Positions 16,959 to 25,028 of a stretch of 64,000 nt of DNA are shown here, one piece after another. Both the position numbers and the translations under genes were made by a program. Under the pieces are notes generated by a model. That model was not told the DNA's origin and ran no database searches. It saw only the letters and a list, made by a program, of their open reading frames with translations. The DNA lies in the NCBI GenBank assembly GCA_016717655.1, contig JADKFC010000001.1:576283-640282 (forward strand). The letters run 5' to 3'. Numbering within the stretch: position 1 is the first letter of the stretch; the number at the start of each line of letters is the position of its first letter. The stretch comes from Saprospiraceae bacterium (GTDB lineage: Bacteria > Bacteroidota > Bacteroidia > Chitinophagales > Saprospiraceae).

Positions 16959-16972
16959 TTGACTATAATCAA
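16959..16972. promoter_or_regulatory. FNR-like box upstream of ccoS-ccoNO
   Basis: TTGACTATAATCAA matches the FNR consensus TTGAT-N4-ATCAA with one mismatch, in the 214-base AT-rich gap between ccoI and ccoS and 72 bases before the ccoS start. Control by low oxygen is expected for cbb3 oxidase operons, so an internal oxygen-responsive promoter is plausible. The rest of the gap shows no other clear element. Confidence 0.5.
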
Positions 16973-17044
16973 TAAAATCAATGATGGGTGTCATGAGGGT
17001 GGTGAAGGGTCGATTGTAGTTTTACACCGTATAAATTTATCGTG

Positions 17045-17209
17045 ATGAAAATCATTTTTGTGTTAATTGGTTTGAGTTTGTTGCTGGCTATAGGCTTCCT
17101 CATTTCCTTTTTATGGGCAGTGAAGTCGGGGCAGTACAAAGATGACTTTACACCCTCGATGAGAATTTTGCACGATGATCCTCAATCCACTAGTAAAAAA
17201 CAAAACTAA
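17045..17209 (+). CDS. ccoS: Cbb3 oxidase assembly protein CcoS
   Basis: A 54-residue frame starting at ATG 17045: one N-terminal membrane helix (IIFVLIGLSLLLAIGFLISF), a WAVKSGQYKDD segment and an acidic/basic tail. This is the typical size and GQYxD motif of CcoS (FixS), which is needed for maturation of the cbb3 oxidase, probably for cofactor insertion. It lies between ccoI and ccoN, and ccoN starts 5 bases after its stop. Confidence 0.9.
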   Translation: MKIIFVLIGLSLLLAIGFLISFLWAVKSGQYKDDFTPSMRILHDDPQSTSKKQN

Positions 17210-17214
17210 AGAAT

Positions 17215-17898
17215 ATGGCTTTACCGGAAAAATTTTATTATGACAATAAAATTGTGAAGCAGTTTGCTTACGCTACGGCTCTATGGGGCGTCGTGGGCAT
17301 GCTGGCGGGTCTATGGGCAGCCCTACAGCTGGCTTTTCCTGCACTCAATTTTTCAACGGCGGAGGTAACCTTTGGAAGGTTAAGACCGCTCCACACCAAT
17401 GCGGTCATCTTTGCCTTTGTGGGCAACGGCATCTTCATGGGTGTTTATTATTCACTCCAGCGCCTGCTCAAGGCAAGGATGTTTTCTGATGTCTTATCCC
17501 AGGTTCATTTTTGGGGGTGGCAATTAATTATTGTTTCAGCAGCGCTAACCATTCCGCTAGGTTACACCACTTCTAAAGAATATGCCGAATTGGAATGGCC
17601 AATTGATATTGCCATTACCCTCGTTTGGGTTGTTTTTGGTATCAACATGTTTGGAACATTAATCAAAAGAAGAGAAAGACACCTTTATGTAGCCATCTGG
17701 TTTTACATAGCTACCTGGGTAACCGTGGCCATGTTGCACATTGTCAACAGCCTTGAATTGTCGGTTAGTATTCTTACGTCTTACTCCATTTTTGCTGGTG
17801 TTCAGGACGCCTTGGTACAAGTGGTGGTATGGTCACAATGCGGTGGCATTCTTCCTTACCACACCTTACCTTGGCTTGATGTACTACTTTTTACCTAA
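17215..17898 (+). CDS. ccoN: Cbb3 oxidase catalytic subunit CcoN, N-terminal fragment of fused ccoNO
   Basis: The start ATG at 17215 opens the CcoN frame. The fragment includes [19 protein letters not shown] with the low-spin haem b ligand His, and several membrane helices. After GVQDALVQ the frame drifts ([15 protein letters not shown]) because an extra G sits at about 17821. Without it the sequence reads [16 protein letters not shown], the normal CcoN CuB-site helix, and continues in the 17741-18496 frame. Cbb3 oxidase couples cytochrome c oxidation to O2 reduction and proton pumping under low oxygen. Restored, ccoN continues through 18496 and is fused to ccoO, ending at 19333. Confidence 0.9.
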   Translation: MALPEKFYYDNKIVKQFAYATALWGVVGMLAGLWAALQLAFPALNFSTAEVTFGRLRPLHTNAVIFAFVGNGIFMGVYYSLQRLLKARMFSDVLSQVHFWGWQLIIVSAALTIPLGYTTSKEYAELEWPIDIAITLVWVVFGINMFGTLIKRRERHLYVAIWFYIATWVTVAMLHIVNSLELSVSILTSYSIFAGVQDALVQVVVWSQCGGILPYHTLPWLDVLLFT

Positions 17899-18496
17899 AG
17901 CAGCCAATAGGCCGGTATATTCTTACCGACTTTCTATTATTCACTTCTGGGCGCTTATCTTTATTTACATTTGGGCGGGCCCCCACCACCTTTTATATAC
18001 ATCCTTGCCAGATTGGGCTCAATCATTAGGTATGGTATTTTCTCTGATGCTGATCGCTCCATCCTGGGGTGGTATGCTCAATGGTCTTCTTACCCTTAGA
18101 GGGGTTTGGGACAAAGTAAGAGAGGAGCCGGTTTTGAAATTTATGGTTGCTGCCGTTACCGCATATGGTATGGCTACTTTCGAAGGTCCAATGCTCTCTA
18201 TCAAGAGTGTCAATGCAATCAGTCACTACACCGATTGGACAGTTGCTCACGTTCACGTTGGTGCCTGGGGTTGGAATGGTATGCTTACCTTCGGTGTTCT
18301 TTACTTCCTGATTCCACTTCTATTTAGAACCAAATTGTACTCAGTTAAGTTGGCCAACTGGCACTTCTGGTTAGGTTCATTGGGTATAGTATTCTATGCT
18401 GTGCCAATGTATTGGGCAGGTTGGACTCAAAGTTTAATGTGGAAAGAATTTACTCCAGATGGCTTCCTTCGATATGGCAACTTCCTGAAACAGTAA
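17741..18496 (+). CDS. ccoN: CcoN, central and C-terminal fragment
   Basis: In this frame the authentic sequence begins around 17823 with [16 protein letters not shown] and includes [16 protein letters not shown] (CuB His pair) and [19 protein letters not shown] (haem ligands), so all metal ligands of the catalytic subunit are encoded. The start at 17741 is not real. The frame ends prematurely as RYGNFLKQ and stop at 18494-18496; adding a G at about 18487 gives [20 protein letters not shown], the expected continuation. A second break, loss of a TG pair in the TGTGT run at 18551-18555, then leads into the ccoO part. Confidence 0.9.
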   Translation: MSTALNCRLVFLRLTPFLLVFRTPWYKWWYGHNAVAFFLTTPYLGLMYYFLPKAANRPVYSYRLSIIHFWALIFIYIWAGPHHLLYTSLPDWAQSLGMVFSLMLIAPSWGGMLNGLLTLRGVWDKVREEPVLKFMVAAVTAYGMATFEGPMLSIKSVNAISHYTDWTVAHVHVGAWGWNGMLTFGVLYFLIPLLFRTKLYSVKLANWHFWLGSLGIVFYAVPMYWAGWTQSLMWKEFTPDGFLRYGNFLKQ

Positions 18497-18562
18497 CCCA
18501 ATTATTGCCAATGTATGTAACAAGAGCGATAGGAGGTTCTATCTTTTTGATGTGTATTTATT

Positions 18563-19333
18563 ATGATCTACAACTTGATCAAAACTGTACAACAAGGAGA
18601 TTTTCTTGCCAATGAAGAAGCAGAAGCACCACCAATGGAACCTTATGTAGCTCACAAAGGAGAACACTGGCACAGATGGATTGAAGGAAGACCAATTCAA
18701 ATGTTGGTCGTAGCCTTGGTTGCTGTTGCTATAGGTGGTATCATTGAAATGATTCCTTTAGCTACTATTGAAAGTAATATACCTAAAATTGCCTCTGTCA
18801 AACCGTATACTCCTCTTGAATTGGAAGGACGCGATATCTACATACGTGAAGGTTGTTACAACTGTCACTCTCAAATGATTCGTCCATTCAGATCAGAAAC
18901 AGAGAGATATGGTGAATACTCAAAATCTGGTGAGTTCATTTACGATCACCCATTCCAGTGGGGTTCTAAGAGAACAGGACCGGATTTACACAGGGTGGGT
19001 GGCAAGTACCCAGACAGCTGGCACTTCAACCACATGATTGAGCCGGTATCTATCAGTCCGGGATCCATCATGCCTCCTTATCCTTGGTTGGCTAAAAATA
19101 AGTTAGATACAGATTATACCGCGTCAAAAATTGCAGTCATGAGAACTTTGGGTGTCCCTTATCCTTCCGGATATGAAGACCTTGCACTCAGTGACTTGCA
19201 AAAACAAGCCAAACAAATTGCAGACAATCTGCGCAAAGACAACATTGAAATGGAAGGTCTTGAGCAAAAAGAATTGATTGCAATGATTGCCTACTTGCAG
19301 CGCCTCGGCACTGATATTAAGTTGAATAAATAA
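18563..19333 (+). CDS. ccoO: Cbb3 oxidase CcoO domain (mono-haem cytochrome c), C-terminal part of fused ccoNO
   Basis: The frame begins MIYNLIKTVQQGDF, the last CcoN helix, then a soluble linker, one membrane helix (MLVVALVAVAIGGIIEMIPL) and the CcoO haem domain: YIREGCYNCHSQMIRPF (CxxCH), WHFNHMIEPVSISPGSIMPP with the axial Met region, and the family phrase KRTGPDLHRVGGKYPD. In Bacteroidota ccoN and ccoO are commonly one gene. Here the junction is open except for two small indels (18487 and 18551-18555), so the annotated start is probably an internal Met. The gene passes electrons from CcoP to the catalytic subunit. ccoQ follows after 25 bases. Confidence 0.92.
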   Translation: MIYNLIKTVQQGDFLANEEAEAPPMEPYVAHKGEHWHRWIEGRPIQMLVVALVAVAIGGIIEMIPLATIESNIPKIASVKPYTPLELEGRDIYIREGCYNCHSQMIRPFRSETERYGEYSKSGEFIYDHPFQWGSKRTGPDLHRVGGKYPDSWHFNHMIEPVSISPGSIMPPYPWLAKNKLDTDYTASKIAVMRTLGVPYPSGYEDLALSDLQKQAKQIADNLRKDNIEMEGLEQKELIAMIAYLQRLGTDIKLNK

Positions 19334-19358
19334 TTGATAACAAAAGAAAAAACTCAAC

Positions 19359-19544
19359 ATGTTCAAGCATTTATTATCAACATCGGCAGGCAACATCAAC
19401 TGGATGGCCATGTTTGCCCTCGTGACATTCTTTATTATTTTTTCTGTGGTTTTGTTCCAGGTGTTTTTTACTAAAAAAGACCATGTAAATTATATGGCCC
19501 AGCTTCCACTTGGAGACGATCACGATCAAACTTCAAAACAATAA
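19359..19544 (+). CDS. ccoQ: CcoQ-like small membrane subunit
   Basis: 61 residues with one membrane helix (MFALVTFFIIFSVVLFQVFF) followed by TKKDHVNYMAQLPL and a short acidic tail. Size, topology and position between ccoO and ccoP fit CcoQ, a small subunit that stabilises the oxidase. Sequence conservation in this family is low, so the call rests mainly on context. Its stop is 3 bases before the ccoP start. Confidence 0.8.
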   Translation: MFKHLLSTSAGNINWMAMFALVTFFIIFSVVLFQVFFTKKDHVNYMAQLPLGDDHDQTSKQ

Positions 19545-19547
19545 ACC

Positions 19548-20486
19548 ATGACGAAGCGATATATATTATCAACCGGAGCTCTTCTGGTCACTGCGGTAGG
19601 AGCATTTGCTCAGGAAGCCGCTGCCGAAGCCGCTGCTCCAGCCCAGCCTAATAGCTTTAACTGGGCGTATAACAATATTTTTTTAATTTTGGCTGCCATT
19701 GTTGTGATTCTTACCTTGTTAATGTTGTACAGGGTAATGGGCCTTATGATCGAAATGCAACGGGCTAAATTTATCCAGGAACACGGCCTTGAAGCAGCTG
19801 AGAAAGCCAATATGTTACAATCGGAATCTGTATGGAGGAAGTTGTACAAATCCATGACCAAAGCTACCCCCATTGAAAAAGAGCAGGACATCGATTTGGG
19901 GCACGATTACGACGGCATCAGAGAATTGGACAACAGTCTTCCACCCTGGTGGGTTTGGATGTTTTATCTTACCATTTTATTTTCCGGAGTCTACATGTGG
20001 TGGTATCACTGGTCAGACAACGGCCCTGATCAGATCAAGGAGTATGAAATGGCAATGGAAGAAGGTCAAAAGGTGAAAGATGCCTACCTGGCAAAGATGG
20101 CCGATGCCATCAATGAAAACTCTGTAACGGCAGCCACTGCTGCTGCAGATTTGGATGCAGGAAAGACGGCCTTCAAAACCTATTGTGCAGCCTGTCACCT
20201 GGAATCAGGTGCCGGTAGCGTAGGCCCCAATCTTACCGATGAATACTGGATCCATGGAGGAGGTATTAAAAATGTCTTCAAAACCATTAAATACGGTGTG
20301 CCGGAAAAAGGTATGATTTCGTGGAAGGATCAGCTCAGACCTTCTGAAATGAAAAACGTTGCCAGCTACATCCTTACCCTGCAAGGTACCAATCCTCCGG
20401 GAGCGAAGGCCGCACAGGGTGATGTCTGGAAGGAAGAATCCGCTGCTGCAACACCAGCTGCTGCTGACACTACCGCAACCAAATAA
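19548..20486 (+). CDS. ccoP: Cbb3 oxidase cytochrome c subunit CcoP (one haem site)
   Basis: 312 residues. An N-terminal signal-like helix (STGALLVTAVGAFAQ) precedes an Ala/Pro linker and a membrane helix (NIFLILAAIVVILTLLMLY). The family-typical segment LDNSLPPWWVWMFYLTIL gives the second helix, then a C-terminal cytochrome c domain with one CxxCH (YCAACHLESGAG) and a Met ligand region (PEKGMISWKDQL). Proteobacterial CcoP has two haem sites; only one is present here, as known for Bacteroidota. The C-terminus is an Ala/Thr-rich tail. It passes electrons from soluble donors to CcoO. A 14-bp hairpin separates it from ccoG. Confidence 0.93.
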   Translation: MTKRYILSTGALLVTAVGAFAQEAAAEAAAPAQPNSFNWAYNNIFLILAAIVVILTLLMLYRVMGLMIEMQRAKFIQEHGLEAAEKANMLQSESVWRKLYKSMTKATPIEKEQDIDLGHDYDGIRELDNSLPPWWVWMFYLTILFSGVYMWWYHWSDNGPDQIKEYEMAMEEGQKVKDAYLAKMADAINENSVTAATAAADLDAGKTAFKTYCAACHLESGAGSVGPNLTDEYWIHGGGIKNVFKTIKYGVPEKGMISWKDQLRPSEMKNVASYILTLQGTNPPGAKAAQGDVWKEESAAATPAAADTTATK

Positions 20487-20493
20487 AACCCAA

Positions 20494-20525
20494 TACCAGG
20501 CTGGAGATTTTTCTCCAGCCTGGTA
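20494..20525 (+). terminator. Strong hairpin between ccoP and ccoG
   Basis: TACCAGGCTGGAGA (20494-20507) and TCTCCAGCCTGGTA (20512-20525) form a perfect 14-bp stem with a TTTT loop. No T-run follows, so it may act as a transcript-end or mRNA-stability element that raises the level of the ccoNOQP part relative to ccoGH, not as a full terminator. Confidence 0.6.
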
Positions 20526-20559
20526 CTGCTTTAACCTAAGCAACAGAAAAAGGTGAATT

Positions 20560-21993
20560 ATGACAACAGAGAAAAGAGAAACCACCGAAGATTTTATCTA
20601 CGCAACTGAAGAATTTAGAGATACCATTGCCACGGTAACCAAAGAAGGAAAGCGGATTTGGATTTACCCCAAAAAACCGTCCTGTAATTTTTTTAATTAC
20701 CGGAAACTTGTAAGCTATATCCTACTGCTACTTTTATTTGGCATGCCTTTTATTAAGGTCAATGGGCAACCTTTTATAATGTTTAATGTGTTGGAAAGAA
20801 AATTTGTTCTTTTTAGCATTGTTTTCCACCCACAGGATTTTCACTTGTTTTTGTTTACCACGCTAACTCTGCTGGTATTCATCATCCTTTTTACAGTCAT
20901 CTTTGGTCGTATATTTTGCGGCTGGGTCTGCCCCCAAACCATTTTTATGGAAATGGTTTACCGGCGCATCGAATACTTTATTGAAGGAGATTGGAATGCC
21001 CAGAAAAAATTGAATGAGTCTCCATGGACAACAGAAAAATTGTTTAAAAAAACCATCAAACAAATCTTGTTTTTTGGTATTGCCGTTTTTATCTCCAATA
21101 TCTTTTTGAGTTACATCATCGGTTATGAAGAGGTATGGCGCATTGCCACAGAACCTATTTCTATGCACCTCGGAGGGTTCATAGCCATGATCGTTTTCTC
21201 CTTCCTTTTTTATGGTGTTTTTGCCTTTATGCGAGAACAGGTGTGTACTACCATTTGTCCGTATGGCCGCTTGCAGGGTGTTATGCTGGACACCAACTCA
21301 ATAGTAATTTCGTATGATTGGTTGAGAGGTGAGCCAAGAGGTAAAATTAAAAAGGGCGTGGACCCTGAACAAGGCAAACAACTTGGGGATTGTGTAGACT
21401 GTGGGCTGTGCATCAAGGTATGTCCTACCGGCATTGATATTAGAAATGGTACCCAGCTCGAATGTGTCAACTGCACCGCCTGCATAGATGTATGCGATGA
21501 AGTGATGGTAAAAACCAAACGACCTACCGGGTTGATCCGATATGACAGCCACAATGGCATTGCCAAAGGAGAAAGAAAATTACTTACCCCAAGAACAATT
21601 GCCTATAGCTTTGTGCTTATTGCTTTATTAATACTAAATGTGGTTTTACTAAGCAATCGATCCGACGTTGAAGCCCTTATTCTGCACACACCGGGCACTC
21701 TCTTCCAAAAGTCAGAAGACGGCACCATTAGTAATCTCTATAATTATACCCTGGTTAATAAAACCAGTGAAGTGCAACATATTACCATTACTACCGAACA
21801 CCCTCACGCCTTGCTTCAGTTTATAGGCATGCAAGATCTTAGGGTGCCAGAAGATTCTACTATTCATGGATCTATGTTCATCAGAATACCGGGTAAAGAC
21901 CTTACAGACCGCAAAACTGAAATCAAACTCCTTGTCAAAAGTAACGCCTCCGAAGAGGTAGTCGAAACCAACTTTTTAGGACCTTTTAAATAA
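20560..21993 (+). CDS. ccoG: Cbb3 oxidase accessory protein CcoG (FixG/RdxA)
   Basis: 477 residues: N-terminal membrane helices, a CGWVCPQTIFMEMVYRR motif (NapH/CcoG type), then two ferredoxin-like [4Fe-4S] clusters (CVDCGLCIKVCPTGIDIRNG and CVNCTACIDVCDE), a further helix (TIAYSFVLIALLILNVV) and a C-terminal beta domain. CcoG is known as a cupric reductase acting in copper supply for cbb3 oxidase. It lies between ccoP and ccoH in the usual order. All cluster Cys are present and the frame is intact. Confidence 0.93.
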   Translation: MTTEKRETTEDFIYATEEFRDTIATVTKEGKRIWIYPKKPSCNFFNYRKLVSYILLLLLFGMPFIKVNGQPFIMFNVLERKFVLFSIVFHPQDFHLFLFTTLTLLVFIILFTVIFGRIFCGWVCPQTIFMEMVYRRIEYFIEGDWNAQKKLNESPWTTEKLFKKTIKQILFFGIAVFISNIFLSYIIGYEEVWRIATEPISMHLGGFIAMIVFSFLFYGVFAFMREQVCTTICPYGRLQGVMLDTNSIVISYDWLRGEPRGKIKKGVDPEQGKQLGDCVDCGLCIKVCPTGIDIRNGTQLECVNCTACIDVCDEVMVKTKRPTGLIRYDSHNGIAKGERKLLTPRTIAYSFVLIALLILNVVLLSNRSDVEALILHTPGTLFQKSEDGTISNLYNYTLVNKTSEVQHITITTEHPHALLQFIGMQDLRVPEDSTIHGSMFIRIPGKDLTDRKTEIKLLVKSNASEEVVETNFLGPFK

Positions 21994-21999
21994 CAAATC

Positions 22000-22434
22000 A
22001 TGAAATTCAATTGGGGACATGGGATCGCACTCTTCTTCTCTTTTTTTGTTGCTATTACCATTTTTCAGGTTATAAAATCCAAAGATTATGATCATGCATT
22101 GGTGAAGGAGGATTATTATGTTGATGATATTGAGTTGGATGAACTTTTGGAAAAAAGATCCAACGCAAATAAGCTTTCTGGTTTGGCCATCCAACAGTTA
22201 GACGATAAAGCTATTTTCAGGTTTATCATTCCTCACAACAAACCAATTAGCGGCTTAATCCTCTTTTCCAGTCCGGTAAATGAAAAACAAGATAGGGTTT
22301 TCCCGATTCAACTCAACGGGGATACCATGGAGGTGGACATCAAAGACCTGAGATCCGGCAGATGGAACATCCACATGGAGTGGAGCGACGGCGAAAAAGG
22401 ATATGTCTATGAAGAAAGGGTAGTGCTCCCCTGA
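22000..22434 (+). CDS. ccoH: CcoH/FixH assembly protein
   Basis: 144 residues: an N-terminal membrane helix (GIALFFSFFVAITIFQVI), the family segment DYDHALVKEDYYVDDIELDE, and a periplasmic beta domain ending MEWSDGEKGYVYEERVVLP. The K(E/D)YYxxxI(E/D) phrase after the helix is typical of FixH. It starts 6 bases after ccoG and overlaps the next gene by one base (TGATG). FixH is required for stable assembly of cbb3 oxidase. Confidence 0.9.
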   Translation: MKFNWGHGIALFFSFFVAITIFQVIKSKDYDHALVKEDYYVDDIELDELLEKRSNANKLSGLAIQQLDDKAIFRFIIPHNKPISGLILFSSPVNEKQDRVFPIQLNGDTMEVDIKDLRSGRWNIHMEWSDGEKGYVYEERVVLP

Positions 22435-23126
22435 TGTATACCGCCATTTTTTTTCTGGGCCTTGCCGGTAGCCTGCACTGCGTAGGTATGTGTGGACCCC
22501 TGACTTTGATAGCCCCTGTCAACAGGTTGCACCGGATCAACATGCTGGCGGACATGACCTTGTACCATGCCGCCAGGGTGGGTGTTTATGCTTTAATGGG
22601 AGCCATCATTGGTACTGCCGGTCAGCTTTTTGCCATTAGTAAAGTTCAATCCAACCTGGCCCTCGTTTTTGGTATTTTATTGGTGTTATGGGGCTTGAGC
22701 TACTATCTACCCTTGGGTCGTCAAAAATTTCTTGACGCCTTTGGCATGGATAGATGGTTTGTGAAAATCTATAACCGTTACCTCCAACATAACTCCAGAA
22801 AAAATGTAGCCATCCTGGGTGCCCTCAACGGCGTGTTGCCCTGTGGCTTGGTTTATTCCGCAATGGCCATGGCCTTCCTAGGAGGAAATCTGGGCACTGG
22901 GGCCTTACAAATGATTTTGTTTGGATTGGGTACCATGCCCCTGCTATATGCCTTCCAGATGGGCTTGGCCAATCGATCTGTCTTTTCTTTCCTCAAACAA
23001 AGAGGGCTTTCACCCTTACTTTTTGTATTGTCAGGTGCCTTTGTAGTGTACAAAGCCATTAGCATCATGGTCCCCAAAGAAGCCAGCTTGCTCAATGCCG
23101 TGGCAGATCCCATCATGTGTCATTGA
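22434..23126 (+). CDS. SafE/TauE-like membrane protein of the cbb3 cluster
   Basis: 230 residues with about six membrane helices. The N-terminal GLAGSLHCVGMCGPLTL carries the Cys pair seen in SafE/DsbD-like proteins that end Bacteroidota ccoGH clusters, and a second Cys lies in GALNGVLPCGLVYSAMAMAF. The two halves look like inverted repeats. It overlaps ccoH by one base, so expression is coupled. Inferred role: copper or thiol handling during oxidase assembly; a sulfite exporter function is only implied by the family name. The C-terminus ends DPIMCH, which may itself bind metal. Confidence 0.85.
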   Translation: MYTAIFFLGLAGSLHCVGMCGPLTLIAPVNRLHRINMLADMTLYHAARVGVYALMGAIIGTAGQLFAISKVQSNLALVFGILLVLWGLSYYLPLGRQKFLDAFGMDRWFVKIYNRYLQHNSRKNVAILGALNGVLPCGLVYSAMAMAFLGGNLGTGALQMILFGLGTMPLLYAFQMGLANRSVFSFLKQRGLSPLLFVLSGAFVVYKAISIMVPKEASLLNAVADPIMCH

Positions 23127-23217
23127 TTGAAAACTTAAATCATGCAAGGCTATGACCCCCGTCATTTTCCAATATGGTATTCGGTTATAGTTTTACAACA
23201 AACCTAAAAAACAGTCA

Positions 23218-23370
23218 ATGACAGAACATAATCCCGTTAGGGATCAAAAAGTCGAAAAGACAAAAACCCCTTGCAAGTGCGCAAACTGTCATTGCCCAAA
23301 CAATGTAAAGTACATTGAAAATAAAGCGACCGCAAAGGTGGCCGCAGACAAAACGACAAACGCCGGATAG
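23218..23370 (+). CDS. Small Cys-rich peptide with metallothionein-like CxCxxCxC motif
   Basis: A 50-residue frame (ATG 23218, TAG 23368-23370), too short for most gene callers. The charged N-terminus MTEHNPVRDQKVEKTKT is followed by PCKCANCHCPNN, i.e. four Cys and a His within ten residues in the CxCxxCxC order seen in bacterial metallothioneins, and a Lys/Ala-rich tail without membrane helix or signal peptide. It lies 91 bases after the SafE-like gene and just before the cluster terminator, so it is probably part of the cbb3/copper transcript. Inference: a cytoplasmic copper or zinc chelator or a small metal chaperone. No Shine-Dalgarno site is seen, as is common in Bacteroidota. It may be a chance frame, but the codon pattern and motif argue against that. 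Confidence 0.6.
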   Translation: MTEHNPVRDQKVEKTKTPCKCANCHCPNNVKYIENKATAKVAADKTTNAG

Positions 23371-23440
23371 TTTCTATCCCATTTTCCTACCCTACAAAAG
23401 GGAAACTTTTCGGCATTAAGCTTTACATTCTCTGATTGTC

Positions 23441-23480
23441 AGCAGTAGATCATCCGCAGGGAGTCTACTGCTTTTTTTTT
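23441..23480 (+). terminator. Rho-independent terminator of the cbb3 cluster
   Basis: Stem AGCAGTAGA (23441-23449) with TCTACTGCT (23464-23472), followed by a run of nine T on the plus strand. It ends just at the stop of the convergent phosphatase-fold gene. Confidence 0.85.
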
Positions 23481-24179
23481 CTACCAATACCCCGTTTTTT
23501 TGGAGTTGGCTACAAAAAATCCGGTCTGTATCATCACCGGAAAATGATCAGATGGATACTTGTGATTGTAATGATCCATCAGGGTAGCATGCTTATACAC
23601 CCGCATTTTGGAGGCAGGGTCGTAGATAAAAATATAATCTATCTGTCCATCCGGCAGGCTGTCAAATTGAAAACCATTCCAGGTGTCGGGACCACTGTAG
23701 GCCTTGGTTAGACTGTATTCTCGGGTGTCAAAAAAGACCTCTTTTAATACCTGGATAGAATTTTCTGTTGGCCTTGCATTAAAATCTCCCATCAAAATCA
23801 CAGGCACTTTTTGACTGAGCTCCTTTGTCAGTTTCACCAATAGTTTGGCCGATTCAAAGCGGGCTACCAGTCCCTGGTGGTCAAAGTGGGTGTTGATGAC
23901 CCAAAACCGATCTTTTTTTTCTTTGTCCTCAAATAGGGCATAACTCGCTACTCTGGGTATCTTGGCGTCCCAGCCCAATGAGATGGTATCAGGTCGGGTA
24001 GATAACCAAAGGGTTTTTTCTTCACTCACTCGAAAACGGGTGGTGTCATAGAGGATGCAAGAATATTCTGCATTGGCATCCAGCGTTCTGGGCTTTCCAC
24101 TTACCCTATATCCTTTTAAACCCTCAGAAGGTATTTGATTTGGGGTAGCTGTGCCTCCTGCAGGCCATAAATACCGCAA
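23481..24179 (-). CDS. Endonuclease/exonuclease/phosphatase-fold protein, C-terminal fragment
   Basis: True sequence in this frame begins at about 24125 with EGLKGYRVSGKPRTLDANAE; the preceding ~18 residues (MRYLWPAGGTATPNQIPS) are out of frame. Motifs of the EEP superfamily: WVINTHFDHQG, VPVILMGDFNARPTENS and the C-terminal YPSDHFPVMIQ (SDH motif), i.e. the Asp/His metal-dependent phosphodiesterase site. The N-terminal part lies in 24116-24334, joined if one G is added near 24125. Substrate is unknown; secreted members include nucleases and sphingomyelinase- or inositol-phosphatase-like enzymes. Confidence 0.85.
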   Translation of the reverse strand: MRYLWPAGGTATPNQIPSEGLKGYRVSGKPRTLDANAEYSCILYDTTRFRVSEEKTLWLSTRPDTISLGWDAKIPRVASYALFEDKEKKDRFWVINTHFDHQGLVARFESAKLLVKLTKELSQKVPVILMGDFNARPTENSIQVLKEVFFDTREYSLTKAYSGPDTWNGFQFDSLPDGQIDYIFIYDPASKMRVYKHATLMDHYNHKYPSDHFPVMIQTGFFVANSKKTGYW

Positions 24180-24334
24180 TCATAATAATCCATCAGATCG
24201 CGCAATTTTTCTTTTCGGATGTCCCAATGATTGGGTCCATCATCCACACTGCCCAAACGGATGTTGTAGGTCATCACATTAAACTGTGCATTCAAGCCCA
24301 ATGGAAAAAGCAGCAATATCCAAACCAATCTCAT
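24116..24334 (-). CDS. Endonuclease/exonuclease/phosphatase-fold protein, N-terminal fragment
   Basis: The signal peptide MRLVWILLLFPLGLNAQ is followed by FNVMTYNIRLGSVDDGPNHW (Asn of the EEP metal site) and IYGLQEAQLPQIKYLL with the catalytic Glu. The frame stops shortly after, at LLRV, where one G is missing from CTGGAGGG (24125). With it restored the protein continues as EGLKGYRV into the next frame, giving a ~280-residue secreted enzyme. It is the gene after the LuxR-propeller regulator (34-base gap), possibly in the same operon. Confidence 0.83.
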   Translation of the reverse strand: MRLVWILLLFPLGLNAQFNVMTYNIRLGSVDDGPNHWDIRKEKLRDLMDYYDCGIYGLQEAQLPQIKYLLRV

Positions 24335-24367
24335 CTTTTTATTTCTTGTTGGCCTAAAGGTACAACA

Positions 24368-24976
24368 TCAATATTTCATTAGGAACTGCACCAGATTGGT
24401 TTCGGGGTCCAGATCCAGCTTTTTGCGCAGTCGATATCGGTTGGTCTCCACACTTCGTATCGATATGTTCATCAATGATGCAATTTCTTTGGAGGTAAGG
24501 TTCATGCGCAGGTAGGTACACATCTTGTAATCATTCGGACTGAGGTCGCCAAACTCATCGGTGAGTCTTTTGAAGAAGTTGGCATGCACCTGATCAAAAC
24601 TTTGAACAAAATTTTCCCAATCCTCATCAATGTTGGAGTTTTGTTCTGTCAGCTTGTAAACCGATTTTATTTCTTTTTTCAATTCAGCTTGGTCCTGGAA
24701 CCTTTTCTCCAGTTTTTGCAAGGCTGATTTGCTCTCATTGATGAGTTCATTTTTATTGACCAGGTGGTAGGTAAAGGATGTCAATTCCTGATTTTTAAAT
24801 TCCAGCTCTGTTTTGAGGTTTTCATTCTGTAGCTTGATGATTTCTTCTTTGGCTATTTCTGATTCCAGCTGGTGTTCTTTTTCTCTCAACACACGCTCTT
24901 GCTCCATCCACCGAATCGCCTCCAGGTGTTTGCGCTTTTGACGGATAATGAAATAAAATACAATGCCACTTAGCAT
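24368..24976 (-). CDS. LuxR-type HTH regulator, C-terminal fragment of propeller/Y_Y_Y regulator
   Basis: 202 residues: the end of a membrane helix (MLSGIVFYFIIRQKRK), a long coiled coil (~20-110; KEHQLESEIAKEEIIKLQ), then a LuxR-type helix-turn-helix (LTSKEIASLMNISIRSVETN, RYRLRKKLDL). In Bacteroidota such C-termini belong to large one-piece sensors with a beta-propeller, a Y_Y_Y domain and one membrane helix. The upstream frame (25029-25838) joins if one T is removed from the run at 25031-25035 (ITFKIKRPWYLSIWAYLL). The internal Met at 24976 is therefore not the true start. Inference: a membrane-bound one-component transcription regulator, perhaps of the divergent glycan locus. Confidence 0.82.
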   Translation of the reverse strand: MLSGIVFYFIIRQKRKHLEAIRWMEQERVLREKEHQLESEIAKEEIIKLQNENLKTELEFKNQELTSFTYHLVNKNELINESKSALQKLEKRFQDQAELKKEIKSVYKLTEQNSNIDEDWENFVQSFDQVHANFFKRLTDEFGDLSPNDYKMCTYLRMNLTSKEIASLMNISIRSVETNRYRLRKKLDLDPETNLVQFLMKY

Positions 24977-25028
24977 TCCCAGGTATAGTAGATATGCCCA
25001 GATCGAAAGGTACCAGGGTCGCTTGATT

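Noticed and set aside
17741..17900. Programmed frameshift in ccoN
   Set aside because: No slippery site with a downstream structure; the break is an inserted G and two further indels follow in the same gene.
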